A stretch of 64,000 bases of DNA from Triatoma infestans. Its lineage: Eukaryota > Arthropoda > Insecta > Hemiptera > Reduviidae. The stretch lies in contig JAAEAF010000089.1 of NCBI GenBank assembly GCA_011037195.1, positions 124,001-188,000 on the forward strand, read 5' to 3'. Positions 11,166 to 23,774 of this stretch are shown one piece after another (position 1 is the first letter of the stretch; each line of letters begins with the position of its first letter). A program made the translations under genes and the position numbers. The notes under the pieces were generated by a model. The model made no database searches. It saw nothing but the letters and a program-made list of their open reading frames with translations, and was not told the origin of the DNA.

Positions 11166-11609
11166 ATGTAATTTGTATTAATTGCAGCAAGTGTAAGTCG
11201 AATGATTGTTTCCACCAGATTTTTTATTATTATTATTAAATATTTTTATAATTATCTCCTAGTTTGTGGGAGGCACCGACCTCATCTGACCTCGGCTAAT
11301 CACGGATGTGTTTATAGCAAAAAAAAATTATTGCTGGTGGCTGGTGGAAATACTAATAATCTAGGTATAATATAATGTTATTAAGTTGATAAAGTAAGTG
11401 CCAGCATGATTATAAATTCTTAATAATTGTGTATTAGCCAATTGTAATCTAATGAATGCATAGAAGGTATTCTGTATCAATATCATGTATCAGATCAGTC
11501 TGGATCAGAAGCAAAGTAGTCTGGCTGCTTGTATTTACCTGTTTCAAATATACATTAATCTGAAGTTGGTAAAACCAGTAAAGCGATAAAAAAGGAGAAG
11601 GAGTAATTA

Positions 11610-12185
11610 ACAAGTTTTAGGTAAGCTGATATCATCGAGAAAACTACAGAAACCTTTCAAGAAATTCTCATTTACGGTTAACCGATTTTCTTTAAACTCA
11701 AAACAAAACAGTGAATTCTCATTAATATTATATAAATGACAGAACCATAAAAAATAACTGTAGCACTTTTAGGGGAAGGTTATCGACGTACTTTACCTAG
11801 AATCCCTTCTAAAATCAATTTTTCCTCAAAAAATCTTAGAAATAAAAGTGATAGACCTAAACGTATCTCATTCAGACAAAGTTTAAAGAAATTTATGGAG
11901 TTGTTTTCAAGAAGATTATAAAAAGAAACTCTTTTCAGTAAAGTGTTCCCTTCGATGGATAAAAAAAAATGAAAAAACTTCCTGTAGAATCCCTTAACAT
12001 AATATCAAATTCCTGCGAATTTTTCTTTTTTTAGCAATCAGTTCACCTAACGCGAAACGCATAGACCAATTTCTAAAACCCTTTCTGCTATTTAGGGGAC
12101 CTCAAAACACATGTTTCCGATCAAGAAACACTTGTTCAAAAACTTGGCACGATCGCAACTATTGCTTTTACAGCAATAGAGTAAC
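11610..12185 (+). repeat. AGAGAAAGT dispersed repeat, + orientation
   Basis: Shows the module GAGAAAACTACAGAAACC, the CCGATTTTCTTTAAACTC block, GCACTTTTAGGGGAAGGTT, a CTAAAATCAATTTTTCCTC block, AAAGTGATAGACCTA, then AGGGGACCTCAAAACACATG near 12110, and ends near ACAGCAATAGAGTAAC. Divergent copy. Confidence 0.6.
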
Positions 12186-13160
12186 TGGTTATTTTATAAA
12201 ATTTCTAATTAATGAAAAACATGTCCATGTTCGAATGAAAGTGAACACAGTTATGAAATAATATTCCATTTGCCATGTTTTTATTTAAAAAAATCTTTTA
12301 GCGAATGTGAAACAAATAGAACACGACTGTGAGTAAAAGCTGGGATAAAAGCTAGGGTGCTACTTCTCCGCAAATGGTAGTCAAGCTTTCAACAATGTTC
12401 ATCGTTCTTAAATTTCTTCAACAATGATTTAAGTATATATACACACTCAGCTTTTCTATTGTTCTATTGAATTTATAGTCTTGTTTAATGGCGCGAATTC
12501 TCTTGTACAAATAAACGTAAATTACAACCAAAAATTAATTATATTTTCTTCTCAAATTTGGTTAATGTTACAACATAATTCATGTATTACTTTCTTTAGT
12601 TATAAGATAAACTAGTGCGATTATGTCAAGTATTCAAAATTGAATTTTTACTGGAAATACATGTTTTGAGGTACTCCTATTTCGATAATATTCCCTAGAA
12701 ACTTACAAATTCCTTCCGACTGAATGGGAGCATTATATTCAAAATCTATTTAATATTATTTTAGTTTATTTATTTATTTATACGGGCAGTTAACACTTTA
12801 TGCAATGTTTTAAATGCTGTTTATATTCACATATTATAAAATAGATATACTAACAAAAAATATATATAAAATAGATACACATAAAATATATATAAAATAG
12901 ATATACATAAATATTTAAAAAAATAAAAATATTTGTTAAAATAAATACACTTAAATTAATTACACTTATATATATACTTTAAATGCAAAAATAATCATAT
13001 AATATATGATTATTCACTTCTACACTTAAATTAAAATACACTTATTTATATCAATAAAATTAAATGTTTATGCAACATCAGAAACTATAGTAGATGTAAC
13101 ATTTATATTATGTGTTTATTGAGATAATCTATTGCTAGATTGAAAAGTATGTTTGATTTG
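12186..13160. other. AT-rich DNA with a LINE-type tail and a repeat fragment
   Basis: 12635-12725 is a reversed fragment of the dispersed repeat (ACTGGAAATACATGTTTTGAGG). TTTATTTATTTATTTATACGGG at about 12767-12787 looks like the 3' tail of a minus-strand LINE, similar to 8252. A run of TATATAAAATAGATAC imperfect repeats spans 12836-12930. No gene is seen. Confidence 0.45.
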
Positions 13161-13168
13161 CCGTTTAA

Positions 13169-16100
13169 ATGAATGGGAGTTATCGTAATGAAAATCGACA
13201 TAAGAAAATTTTTTTGCTCTTCTCAATAGTTAATGAAACTATTCCGAAATCCCTATCGAGATCCAAACTGAGTTTGATTTATAAGAAAGGAAACAAACAA
13301 GATTTTTATATAATTCTGGGTTTTTACACCAACGTCACTGGTTACAATAAATCTTGAGAAGAAAGGACCATATATTTATACAATTTTTACAGATTACAAG
13401 AAGGCATTTGATAACATGCAACATGATTTATTATGGAATAAGCTTTTTAAAATTAAGGCTAGTAGGAAACTTATCAGAATTTTTAAGAGCATTTACAACA
13501 ATGCTGTATGCAAATCAAACTAGATCAGGAATTATGGAAAGAAATAGAAATTCTATTGGCTTGCAACAAGATTAGATAGAGTCTTAGCCAGGCTCTTTTT
13601 ATTTTATTTCCAGCAAATATACCTAGTGTCTTTTTTCCAAGCAAATGAAGCAAATGGAAACTTACGGTATCAACTGTGGTCAATATGCTTTTATTGCAAA
13701 AGACTTAGTAATATTTGGTAACATTTGGCTTGATGCAAAGAAAAATTTAATACTCTTGGATCAGTAATGTTCTTCATTAAAGGTTTATCAATAAAATTTG
13801 AAAGAGCGAATGTTTTTGTATTTTTCAAGTTCTTGAGGCTGAACAAATCTAAACTATTGCTTTACAGGGATTAAAATTAGATTATACTTAAACATATATT
13901 GGTTGGGTGTCCCTTTCTCAGTAAATGAGAAATTTAAAGTTGCAACGGTTTTTTTTAGTCAGTGCTACTAGTAATGTGAAGGAGATGCCAATGAAGAGTA
14001 AATCTGACTTCTGGGAAACAAAAGTGATTTTGCTATATACGATGGATGCCTCAACAACTTTGGGTCTTAAGATATTTAAATACATTGGAAACGGTCCAAA
14101 ATAAATTTTTAAAACAACTATTTTATTGGCCTAAATATACGCTCATTATTATGTTAAGGTTGGAAACTGGTAGAACTCCATTTAGGTTTATCTGTTTTTA
14201 TGCGAACAATTAATTACTGCATTAACTACTTTCCCTTTCTGAAGATAGACTACCAAAACAAGGCTTTCTATCAATATGTTCCTTGGAGGCCAGTCATCAG
14301 TATATTATTATTATTATTCACAGAAAGGGAGGGCAAACCCTATGCTATCCAAAGCCTCCCAGGGCCCATATAGCTACCCCTAAAGAATAACAACCACTGG
14401 GACTAGAACGAAAATCCAGGCCCAGGTTTTAACCATCTAAGTTTCATCACAGACTGAACAAATCGGACCAAAACCTTAAGATCCTCTACCGATATCCTAT
14501 TCCGGCCGAAGGTCCTAAACCTAATCTCCTCGCAGCCCAAACAATCCGTCATCAGATGCATGGGTGTTTCCTCCTCCGTCTCACAAACTCTACAAAAGAG
14601 GTCAGGCATGAGTCCCATTGTATAGAGATGTCTCCTTAAGCCACAATGCCCAGTGAGGAATCCAACCAGATGCCTGAGAGAGGTCCGTGAAAGACATCGG
14701 ACCCCGCTACTCAAAGCTCCGTCCGGACCCCCAATGAGCATTAGACTGCCGACAACCCTTTGCACTCATTCATAAGGATGAGTGCTGTGAGGTCATCCAT
14801 GTCTGAAAGCCTGATAAACATGTGCCAGAAGACACACTAACAGCAGGCTCTGGACCAATGAAAGGGAAAGAGGCACCTAATTTGGCAAACCTATCCACCT
14901 CCTCATTCCCAAAGATTCCCATATGACCTGGAACCCAGACCAGAAGCACATCCTTCAATGAAGAAAGATCTTCCAGTCTTTTAGAACATTCCAACACCAA
15001 TCTGGAAGTGAAGACACATGAATTAAGCGCCTTCAACACAGCCTGGCTGTCCGAGCAGATACAAACACCTTTTAAATTAGTGTTACGCACCCTCTCATCC
15101 AAAATACAGCAAAGAATTGCATAAACCTCAGCCTGGAAAACGGTGGCCACTCACCAAGAGACACTACCAAATGGTCTCCCGCCTCAAAATAGACGGCAGC
15201 CCCAGACCTACCATCCATCCTGGAACCGTCCGTGTAGCATCGGAGATAATTCTCAGGAATCACCCCAGACGGACCCAGGGTTAACCAATCTTCCCTAGAA
15301 GGCAACCTAACCCTGTAGGAATGACCAAAGACAAAAGTCTTCAAATTCCTATCAGAAGGGAAACCTGTAATGGGAATCCTTAAAAGCATCTCACGATAAA
15401 TGGTAGAATGACCATATCGCTTACACTGCCAAAAACCTGCCTGTTTAATTCTATAACAGGCTTTCATTGCCTGGTTTTTCACCTCCACAAAGAGAGGTGA
15501 AATCCCTAACAAAGTCTCCATAGATGCGGTCGGTGTAGTCTGAAACGCACCAGTTACCGCCAGACAAGCCAACGTTGGATTTCTTCCAACAGCTGCCTAG
15601 CGGATCGTGTTTCAATGCGACGCCACCACACCAAAGCCGCATATACCAATCTAGGTTTAATGACCATGCAATAAATCCAGAACATCATCTTGGGAGTGAT
15701 CCCCCAGTTCTTACCTACAACTCTTCGACATTGCCAAAAGGAGATTATTGCCTCTTCATGCTGTGTCTTAACATGTTCTGACCAGTTCAATTTACTGTCA
15801 AGAACTACTCCAAGGAACTTCACTGATTTACTAACCTGTATAGAAGTGCCTAACAACCTGGGAGGTGTAAAACCAGTATATAGTATATTGTATGTAGTAT
15901 ATAATAAATCAGTATATAGTATAGAATATAATTGGGACGAAAATCATTAGGTGACTCTCAAATATTTCAAAGAATGGACATAAAATTTATTTGGGAAAAT
16001 AAAAGTAATATTATTGATAAGTTAAAAAACACCATGAGAATTGATATCAATCAGGCTTGATTTCAAAATTTAGGTCAATCTATAGATCAATAATCGATTT

Positions 16101-16410
16101 TAATTATTATCAACCTCAATTCATTTAAATTATCGCATTAATATTAATAACTTAAGAGTTGTTGGTCAGTTGAGGCTTGCCAATCATAGTAAAACTCTTT
16201 TTCCAAGGTCCAGCCATCACTTTAATATCAGATCAGGATTGTTCACTTTGTCAACAAATAATTGTTAGTCCGTTAAGTCATCTGTTTTTACAATGTTTGG
16301 CTAATTCCATTCTGCGTAACAAATTTCTAGAAAACTATTTCACACAAGCCGACAGTGAAATAAAATTAAAAAATTTGCTAAATATAGACAGTGTAAAAAA
16401 AAATTAAATG
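13169..16410 (+). mobile_element. Decayed LINE with RT motifs, split by a second LINE
   Basis: Plus-strand remains: SLIYKKGNKQDFY near 13270, then FTDYKKAFDNMQHDLLWNKL near 13390, the palm motif of LINE reverse transcriptases (VDFKKAFDS-like), followed by LIRIFKSIYNNA. It is full of stops and frame changes. After the inserted element (14306-15873) it resumes, with SDQDCSLCQQIIVSPLSHLF at 16230-16290. This resembles a C-terminal zinc knuckle, ending in TAA at 16405-16407. It is not functional. Confidence 0.65.
14306..15873 (-). mobile_element. RNase H-bearing LINE 3' half, with 8-bp TSD
   Basis: CAGTATAT at 14298-14305 recurs at 15874-15881 and frames the insertion. On the - strand: the RT thumb SVKFLGVVLDSKLNWSEHVK (about 15800), LVWWRRIETRSARQLLEEIQ, then RNase H with CYTDGSRMDGRSGAAVY, FQAEVYAI, SDSQAVLKAL and WVPGHMGIFGNEEVDRFAK. 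All four acidic positions are seen. Last comes a knuckle, CRVCETEEETPMHLMTDC. At least three frameshifts separate the pieces. The 3' end is a short ATTATTATT tail. The clade is an RNase H-containing one (I/R1/LOA-like). Related pieces lie at 23775-24670 and 32594-33270. Confidence 0.8.
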
Positions 16411-17160
16411 AACCTATTTAATAATTGTTATAATGAACTGTAGAATTTGTTAGTTTGGAAAGGAATTTTATAATTTACATTGTAAAATTTATTTTTAGAA
16501 TTGTTATTTGATTTAAAGTATATTCGTTTTGCTTGTTAATTATTGCTCTTCCTCCAAGTTTGTATTTATATTATTTTTTATAAGATAAAATGTGTTCTTT
16601 ATTTATGTTTGAACTGATGTTGTCTATTTTTACCAGACACATAATTATATAAGATTCTTTCTTTAGCAATATAATATATCTATCATCTATGTGTATGTTT
16701 TGAGGACCTCTAAATAAAATATATGATTTTAGCGAATGACACTTATTGGTATGTGTATATGAAAAAGATATCCTAAAAATAAAAAATCTCAGAAATTCAA
16801 ACTTTGTTTATAAGTAGCACTACTTTAGCAAAGTAAAATTTGGTAAAAATCCTTCAACCTGTAGTATTTCATAGATTTTTTTTTTCTAGTTTTTGCGATG
16901 TTCTTGAAAATGGTTCCAACGCTTTCAATTTTTCATATTAACTTTATTTTTATTTAATATAAATTTTTTTTTATGGATTCTGTCGGCGCTGAGGGAGTTT
17001 CTATGATCACATTAGTAAAGTCATTTAATAACTAGTCCCAAAAACTAACCCATGTAATGAGCGGCTTCTCACTATTCATTTGTATGGATATCATGAGCCA
17101 TAAACATTAGTAAACATTCCAAATTTAAACAAAAGTCATCATTAAAATTGTAATAACTGT
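16411..17160. other. AT-rich DNA with a reversed dispersed-repeat fragment
   Basis: About 16690-16980 reads on the - strand as the AGAGAAAGT repeat: TTAGAGGTCCTCAAAAC, then TTTTTATTTTTAGGATATC and a GCAAAAACTAGAAAAA module. The remainder shows nothing. Confidence 0.45.
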
Positions 17161-19005
17161 AAAAAAAGAAAGTTTATGGCAGTGTAATGGAACCAAGCGC
17201 CAGCAAATTCGCCACACAATAGCTGGACCATTAATTACCGCTTCAGGGCGCTATTGACAAGAAGTTGATGCGCCGAAAGGAGAAAAAAACTAACGCTTCA
17301 GGGCGTCCCACTGAGCCTCCAATACACTTCAACTACGCATTTTAACCTCTGTCACGTCCAATACAATGTTTTGGTCCAATGGGCTTTAACTTCGATCACC
17401 CACCTAGCAGCCGACCAGCTCACCTAACAGCCGTCTCTAGAGGAAGGAGAAGTTGAAAAAAGCCGACAATCTGAGAGGGGCAGTCAATCATTACATACAT
17501 TTTAAAGAGTAAACATTAGTAGCTATATGAATATCGGCCTTGAAAGGTTCAACATACTAGCTCACCACAGTTAAAACAAGCAAGTGTTCTACTAGCCATA
17601 TCACTGTTCAAGCACTGTACAACAATACACTCTACCATTCTACACTCATCATGATACCAGTCATCTTCACTTATCGCTCGGTCACTCTACCCCACTATAC
17701 ACTCATTTCTTCATAGTAAATTCGTTAAAATATTTATTGTGAGCTATGGCAGTTGTGTGTTTTTATTTACACTATCATTCATATTTACCAACAATCATAC
17801 TGCTACAATTGTAGCTGTTTCATATCAGATTTTTTGAAATAGAGTAACGTATAAATTTGGTTTTTGCAATAAGTGCTTGTATTTAGAAATGATATAAAAA
17901 AAAAGTTGGCAATTAACTGGTAAACTATTTAAAAGAATAAAAAATTAATTAAAAAACAACTCACCTTTTTTTTTATTCAAAAATAACATTTCAACTCATG
18001 AATTTTCACTGAGGGTAATCGCGATCTACTGTTGAAGGTATGTGCATTGTTTTGTTTCCACCACAGGAAAGAATCGAGTAATATAGAAAAAAAACAAAAT
18101 AAATAGTTTGTAGTAAATGTTTGTAAGATTCGTAGTTTTTATTTATTAGGTTCTAAAGATTTTAAGATACATTATTTTGGTTATTCTCCATTTTTATTTT
18201 TATATTTTTATAATTATTGAAAATCTGTTCAAGAAATCCTTTAACTCGTGACAATTCAGGCCGTTAGAAACCGACAAGACTTTCGCTTAAAAAACCATCA
18301 AAGTTGATTTTTTGTTTGCAACTTTCGTGATTTTCTTTAAAGGTGATAATATACTACATCTTTTAACCCTGTTTTGCCATAATATACAAACACTTTTTAT
18401 TTGCCATAATTTTTTAATTATAAACTTTTTTGGGAAAATTTATTTTATGGCCTGAATTGCCATGTTGGTCTTAACTTCTAACTTCCTGAGTTTGTAGCAT
18501 ATACATAATCATAATAATAAAGCCTTTTATTTGGTTTCAAATAACACATTTTTCTATATATAATTATAATTACATAAAATAAATATATAAAGAGCTCTAC
18601 TCTTTTTCCTTTTTTTTTTTAAATTGAAATTTACAAGTGTAACAATTGTTACAATAAGCAAATAAAATAACAGCTAATGCAATCACGGGATTTTAGGCTG
18701 GAGAAGGCACCCAGTGGTGATACTCCATTATGAAATATGATACATTACTTCACATTATTTCATCTGTCACGACAGAGAGAGAAATTCTTCTACGAAGCAA
18801 GGCTGCTCAACGATATTGAGGTGCTAATCGACACAGCGTATCGATCAATTCTCAGATATATGTTTAAACTGAGTTGGTTATAGAACAAAAATAATCATAA
18901 TAATAATAAAATAATTTCAGGGACCTCACAGGTGATTGAAACTAGTCAAGATGTTTGAATACTGTATAAATCAGCAAAAAAATGAATAAACATGTAATAC
19001 ATTTT
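17161..19005. other. Unassigned; a moderately GC-rich block at 17200-17480
   Basis: 17200-17480 is less AT-rich and holds GCTTCAGGGCG twice (17240-17250 and 17294-17304). I recognise no coding motif in it. The rest is AT-rich. A short stretch at 18770-18850 could be a LINE scrap, but I could not support it. Confidence 0.35.
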
Positions 19006-19010
19006 CATCC

Positions 19011-19620
19011 GTGCAAGTGCTGAAATATTATGCCCAGGGAATTCACAATAACACCCTCCACATTCGGAAGCAAATCATCGAGGCTGATGCCAACGTTGCC
19101 CCAAAAAGTCGGATGTCTCTCTCGGGATGTCGCTTCTCAAGCCAAACCTCAGGTCCTGCTATAGACCCTTTCTTCAAACTGGTCTCTAAATTTTTCCTTG
19201 AAGTAGATCTTCTCTTCAATCTCCTTAGGGGATTACCTAGTATTGTAGGACAAGAAAGCTGTTCTATTAGATGATCTGTTGTAAAGGAATGGAATTTGAG
19301 AAAACGAGATTTCGCTACATTATGGACAAAAGGGTTATTCAGGTCATTAGGATAGCGTGGTTCGATAAGAAAATGGTGCCATTAAGGATTTTCCGAAGAA
19401 TTTTTGACTGCAAGGATTGGATGCGTTGGGAATTGGAAAGTTTAGTCGATTCCCATACTTAATACCGTATGACCAAATTGGTCTTAGTAACAATAGATAT
19501 AAAAGTCTTTTGTTGTCTAAGTTTAGTTTTGAACGTCTGTCGATGAACCTTGCGAGAAGTTTAGAGTGTAGGTTAACTTCTTGTCTTTTCAGTCTGATAT
19601 ATGGATTTTAATCGTCTGAC
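19011..19620 (-). pseudogene. Jockey-like LINE reverse transcriptase C-terminus, decayed
   Basis: On the - strand, KLNLDNKRLLYLLLLRPIWS followed by YGI (about 19465-19540) matches the jockey-clade LL-x-P-I-W-x-Y-G-I motif just after the RT palm. Degraded matches to the downstream region (KFFGKSLMAPFSYRTTLS, SRFLKFHSFTTDHLIEQL) follow down to about 19270. The + strand frames over the same bases have no domain. Several stops are present. Assigned from motif memory only. Confidence 0.55.
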
Positions 19621-20743
19621 CAGGTATAGTCCACGGTAACATACATTTAAACAAATGTAATAGGGATTTGATTAATGAATACAGATGGTAAGAATTACTA
19701 GGTTTTTTTTTTATTTGATTGGATTAGTTTTGATTCGCCATTTACTTAACCAGGTCTGCAGTTGGTGAGATGCGTCTGGAGAGCCAACTGCATACAAAAG
19801 TTTGCTGCTCCACATCTAACCTGCAGGAGCTCTGCTCAAAAAAAAAAAATAATAATAATAATGAAATAAGTAACTATTTTAACCAAAAAAGATATTAATT
19901 TATGAGAATAAATGAATAAATATAGTTATTTAATATTGAAAATATATATTATTTATTTAAAAAATATTCTTGAAACCAGGCTCACTACTGGTCAATACGC
20001 CACTCCCATTAAGTTCCACTTTCTTATCTTTTGCTATTCTCGTCTATCACGATCCAGCCTGCTCTATAATATCGTCCACCCCTCTTTTTTTGCCTGCTCT
20101 ATAATATCGTCCACCCCTCTTTTTTTGCCTGCCAACCTTATTCTTCCTGAAGTCTAGAGACCAGCTGGTAATTATGTAAGTCGATCGAACATCTTTCACT
20201 CTCATGAGCTGTCCTGCCCATTACCACTTTGCCTTTCTTATAACATCTGTCATTCCTGTTTGCACTCTTATGGCTGGGTTCCTGATCTTGTTTTTCTGAC
20301 AATCTCCTAGAATTAGTATATATATACACTAATTAGAATTAGTATATATTACCCTAACCCTAACTTGTATACCTACAAACACACACACATACATCATTCA
20401 CTAAAAACATTTGGTGAAAACTTAATTTTGAAAATTTGACAAATCACAGTTGCACAGTTGTACTATTTATTGCAGCTGTAGGAGAAAATAAAAAGCTGCA
20501 CTTCCAAGTTGTGTCGGTTGCCCTGATGATCTTCAAATGTAATAATCTTGTTTGATCTTCTTTTTTTTTTATACTATGCTCTTCATAAAAGTCTCATTAT
20601 CACGTACTAATCTGTAGTAAACATTTTTTCCACATTCAGGTGGCATCAAAGCATACACTCGTATTTCCGTGATTCAAATAAAACGCAATTGCAATATTTT
20701 CAGTAAGAGACATGGCCAGATTTAACCATTGTTTATTTATATA
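19621..20743. other. Mixed repeat debris
   Basis: A stretch ending in a poly(A)+(ATA)n run at about 19838-19862 could be a retroposon tail on the + strand. 20059-20128 holds two perfect 35-bp tandem units (GCTCTATAATATCGTCCACC...). 20395-20490 is a scrap of the AGAGAAAGT repeat (GGTGAAAACTTAATTTTG). No gene is seen. Confidence 0.4.
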
Positions 20744-22358
20744 TATCGCGTATTTCTACGCAAATTGATATTATAGGGGATAATTAATTGTGGGAGCCCC
20801 CATTACCGTGTTTGAAATCTGACTGATCACACGGTTGATCCAGTCGTATTTTTTACTATTCTATTCATATGAGAATTCATGCTATTTTTTATTCGTTTTA
20901 TACTTCATTACAATTAGTGCCTTGCACTATACTGCATTGATTAAAGGATCATGTTGTCTAACATGTCTGATCGAGTAAGCAGCGCTTAATAGGGCTGCAA
21001 TTACTCTCATTGAATTTAGTTCAGTTCTGTTTCAAGTGCTATTGTTGGTATGAATGTAGGGTGTAGTGTTTCTGGTTAGGTGTAGATCTTAGGTCGTTTG
21101 TATTTATTGGAATGTTTGTATTTATTAGCGAGAATGTGATGATAGGTTAGAGTATGCTTGCATGATGCTTGTATGAGCTTAGTCAGTTCAATTATATATT
21201 TACTTGGCTGAATGGTGAGCAACCTATGCCAAAAAAAAAAAAAAATAAAAGTGCTAAGGCTAACACTGCTTGTACTTTTTTGCTCCGGCCACTGGCACCA
21301 TCTTGAATACTCAGCACATGCTTTTTTCTCCACCGGAACTCAACTTTATTGCAGCTCCAAGCAGCTAATTCTTACAACTGAATCTAGTTTTATTGAAAAC
21401 ATCTCGTCACAAACACTTTCAAGAGGAGTTATTGCAACTTCGCAATTAATTCTTTATCAGGTTAGGACGCCTAGGCTGGTATGTAAGAACAGTTATTTGG
21501 TCCTTTCCCATCCCAATTTCCTCTAATTATTATTATTATTATTATTGCCATTATCTATTTTAACATTCTTGCTTCACTAGCTGAGGTCTTGGCAACCTTA
21601 AAGAAGCATTTTACAATATTGCATACATTACTGTAATTATCATCTCAACTGGAACGATCCAATTTGCATCACTGACAACTTCAAGTGCAGTGTGATTAAT
21701 TATTTAATCTTCTATATTACCTCATTTAAGGAACCAGTACCAGTTGAATTTAATAGCTGAATAACACAGCCTTACTCAACAGTGTGGCTAGTCAGATATA
21801 GCACTTCGTCTCACTTCTCGTGCCCTGGGAATTTTCACATCCAGGTATTTCTTTTGGTTAACTAAACTCTTTTGCATGTGCTACATTAACTTCTGCCAGC
21901 ACCTATTTCAAGGGTGTATAATTTTATCATTATATTATCCTTAATTGGAGCTGTTACTTATCACAAGACTTTGTGGCACTTTACATACATTATATTTTTT
22001 TTGTAGTTTTTGTAGTGTAGAAAATGTGCATTTTCTTTTATTAACATTGCTCCATTCTTTGTTTAGAGCTGGACCTCCATTGATTAGAAGCTGGGATTGT
22101 GGGGCTTGTTCTCGCATCCATAACTTCAGACGCAAGTACCTAGGATTTGCATATGATCTACATCACTATCCAGGCCATTACCAGGGCGTTGAACAACGTT
22201 GCCCGCTGAAGACCAGGAATCAGGTTATCACGGTAATTTACGTGTAGTGACGGAAATAAATGTACAGTTCTAAGAAAAATTCGGAACTTATTCTTATTAC
22301 CCCGTCCACTGAATCCCAATCTTTAGCAAGTGAAATAATTCCCAGTAAATATTCCACA
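20744..22358 (+). mobile_element. Solo LTR of the BEL/Pao family, 5-bp TSD ATATA
   Basis: The start is TATCGCGTATTTCTACGC (the first G of TG mutated) and the end AATATTCCACA. ATATA at 20739-20743 recurs at 22359-22363. It aligns over its whole length with the reversed 5' LTR at 30381-31750, for example GCCTAGGCTGGTATGTA near 21468, GGAACGATCCAATTTGCATC near 21650 and AGCTGGACCTCCATTGATTA near 22066. The length is 1615 bp. The frames inside it (21212-21526, 21945-22247) are chance. Confidence 0.88.
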
Positions 22359-22654
22359 ATATAGTTATTGAATAATCTTTTCAAAAGTTAAACTATTAAA
22401 CTACTATTACAGCTAAATTTGTAACAGTATGAAAGTTTTATTTTACAGATCATTAAGTACGATCTCGTACATCCTCAGTTGTCGGTTGATAATTTGAAAT
22501 TATAATTTCTGTAATGGGTGTAATGCATTAAGCTGATAGTATGTTCGTGTTAACGGTTTGACACAACCTAATGCGACACCAGAAATGGCGATCTTTTTAT
22601 TAAACCTAAAGTAAATATTTAGGCCTACATTATTTCATTCGTACAAAAATTCCT

Positions 22655-22905
22655 CCATTTATTTATTTATGTGATGCATGACGCAACAGTCAATGAAGGG
22701 CCAAGGCTTGTCAGACGACGATTTTTATTGGAGGAGGGGGTATGGTTCCCACCGCCATTTAGCCTACGCTACCAAGTTCGCTACTAACTGTAATACCCAC
22801 TTTTCTCACTATGCTGTGTCACTATAGTTTCTGCCCTCACGAGAATCGAACCCTGAATTTCGCATCATAGGCAAGTGCGCTAGCCACTCGACCAACGCCT
22901 GAGGA
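22655..22905 (-). mobile_element. tRNA-derived SINE with (AAAT)n tail
   Basis: On the - strand the head has a Pol III A box TGGTCGAGTGG (22884-22894) and B box GGTTCGATTCTC (22841-22852) in tRNA-like spacing. A unique body follows, and the element ends in CATAAATAAATAAATGG at about 22655-22670. It is not a tRNA gene, because the acceptor stem cannot close. Confidence 0.75.
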
Positions 22906-23072
22906 GCAATTTATAATATATTATTAAATGAAATTAAATGGTACAGAAATATCGATTTGATGAGGCTGTTAATTGAAAGTACTATTTTATTGATTTTTTT
23001 TTAACTATTTTTCTTCCAATCTTGTTTTTTCTTACGAACACATCAATGGCAAGTAAAAGTAAGTATAGTAAT

Positions 23073-23257
23073 GCCTTTATTTAAAAAAAATTACAGGCGG
23101 ACTTTACGTCCAACCAGATCAGGTGTGATGGACTGAAGCGGATAGCAATCACTTTGATTTTTATTACTCATATTAATACATGATATAGGTCAAGATCAGG
23201 AATCAAACCCATCACATCTTGGCGATCCACACGTCTAACCACTCAGCTTTCGAGGTT
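23073..23257 (-). mobile_element. tRNA-derived SINE, second type
   Basis: A box AGCTGAGTGGTTAGACG (complement of 23232-23248) and B box GGTTTGATTCC (complement of 23199-23209). The body continues to GTAAAGTCCGCCTGTAA and an A-rich end near 23075. Its body is unlike the SINEs at 22655 and 33272, so it is a separate family or subfamily. Confidence 0.65.
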
Positions 23258-23774
23258 CATAAGTGTAAATCTTATAACAAAATTAAGGAACCAAGACTAT
23301 AAAAAAAATTGCAAAACTAGCTAACAACACTGTGCAAAGACAGCTCTTATATGTTATTTATGAATTAAAATGCAGTTAAATTGGTGAAACTAATAGCCAG
23401 GCTTCAATCATTCAAATATTTTATAAGTCAAAGAAAGTATGAAAAATGAACTTGACTGTTGCCCCTTTAAGAGCAAATTTATAGATAACATTGTATTTGT
23501 TTTTAGACTGACTTAAGTTTCAAATCTGCCACACTTACAGACAAATTCAACTAGTTTGATGCTTTGTAAAGATGTTGCTCATTCGTTCGTTTTGTAAGGT
23601 AGGCTGATAGAAATGGTGATATGCTGGTGTTTTGGAAAATCTTCACAATATATTATCTCAATATAAAGTGGCCAGTCATCATCGGAAATTGGAACTTCTC
23701 TTATTTAAGGTGATAACTTGAATTAATAAACCACTTTTTACGATTAAAACGAAATCGAGAAGTTGTTTAATTGT

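Noticed and set aside
20059..20128. CRISPR-like repeats
   Set aside because: Only two perfect 35-bp units, with no spacer and in a eukaryotic context: a simple tandem duplication.
22840..22905. tRNA genes (also at 23199-23257 and 33454-33503)
   Set aside because: A and B boxes are present, but no acceptor stem closes and each runs into a SINE body.
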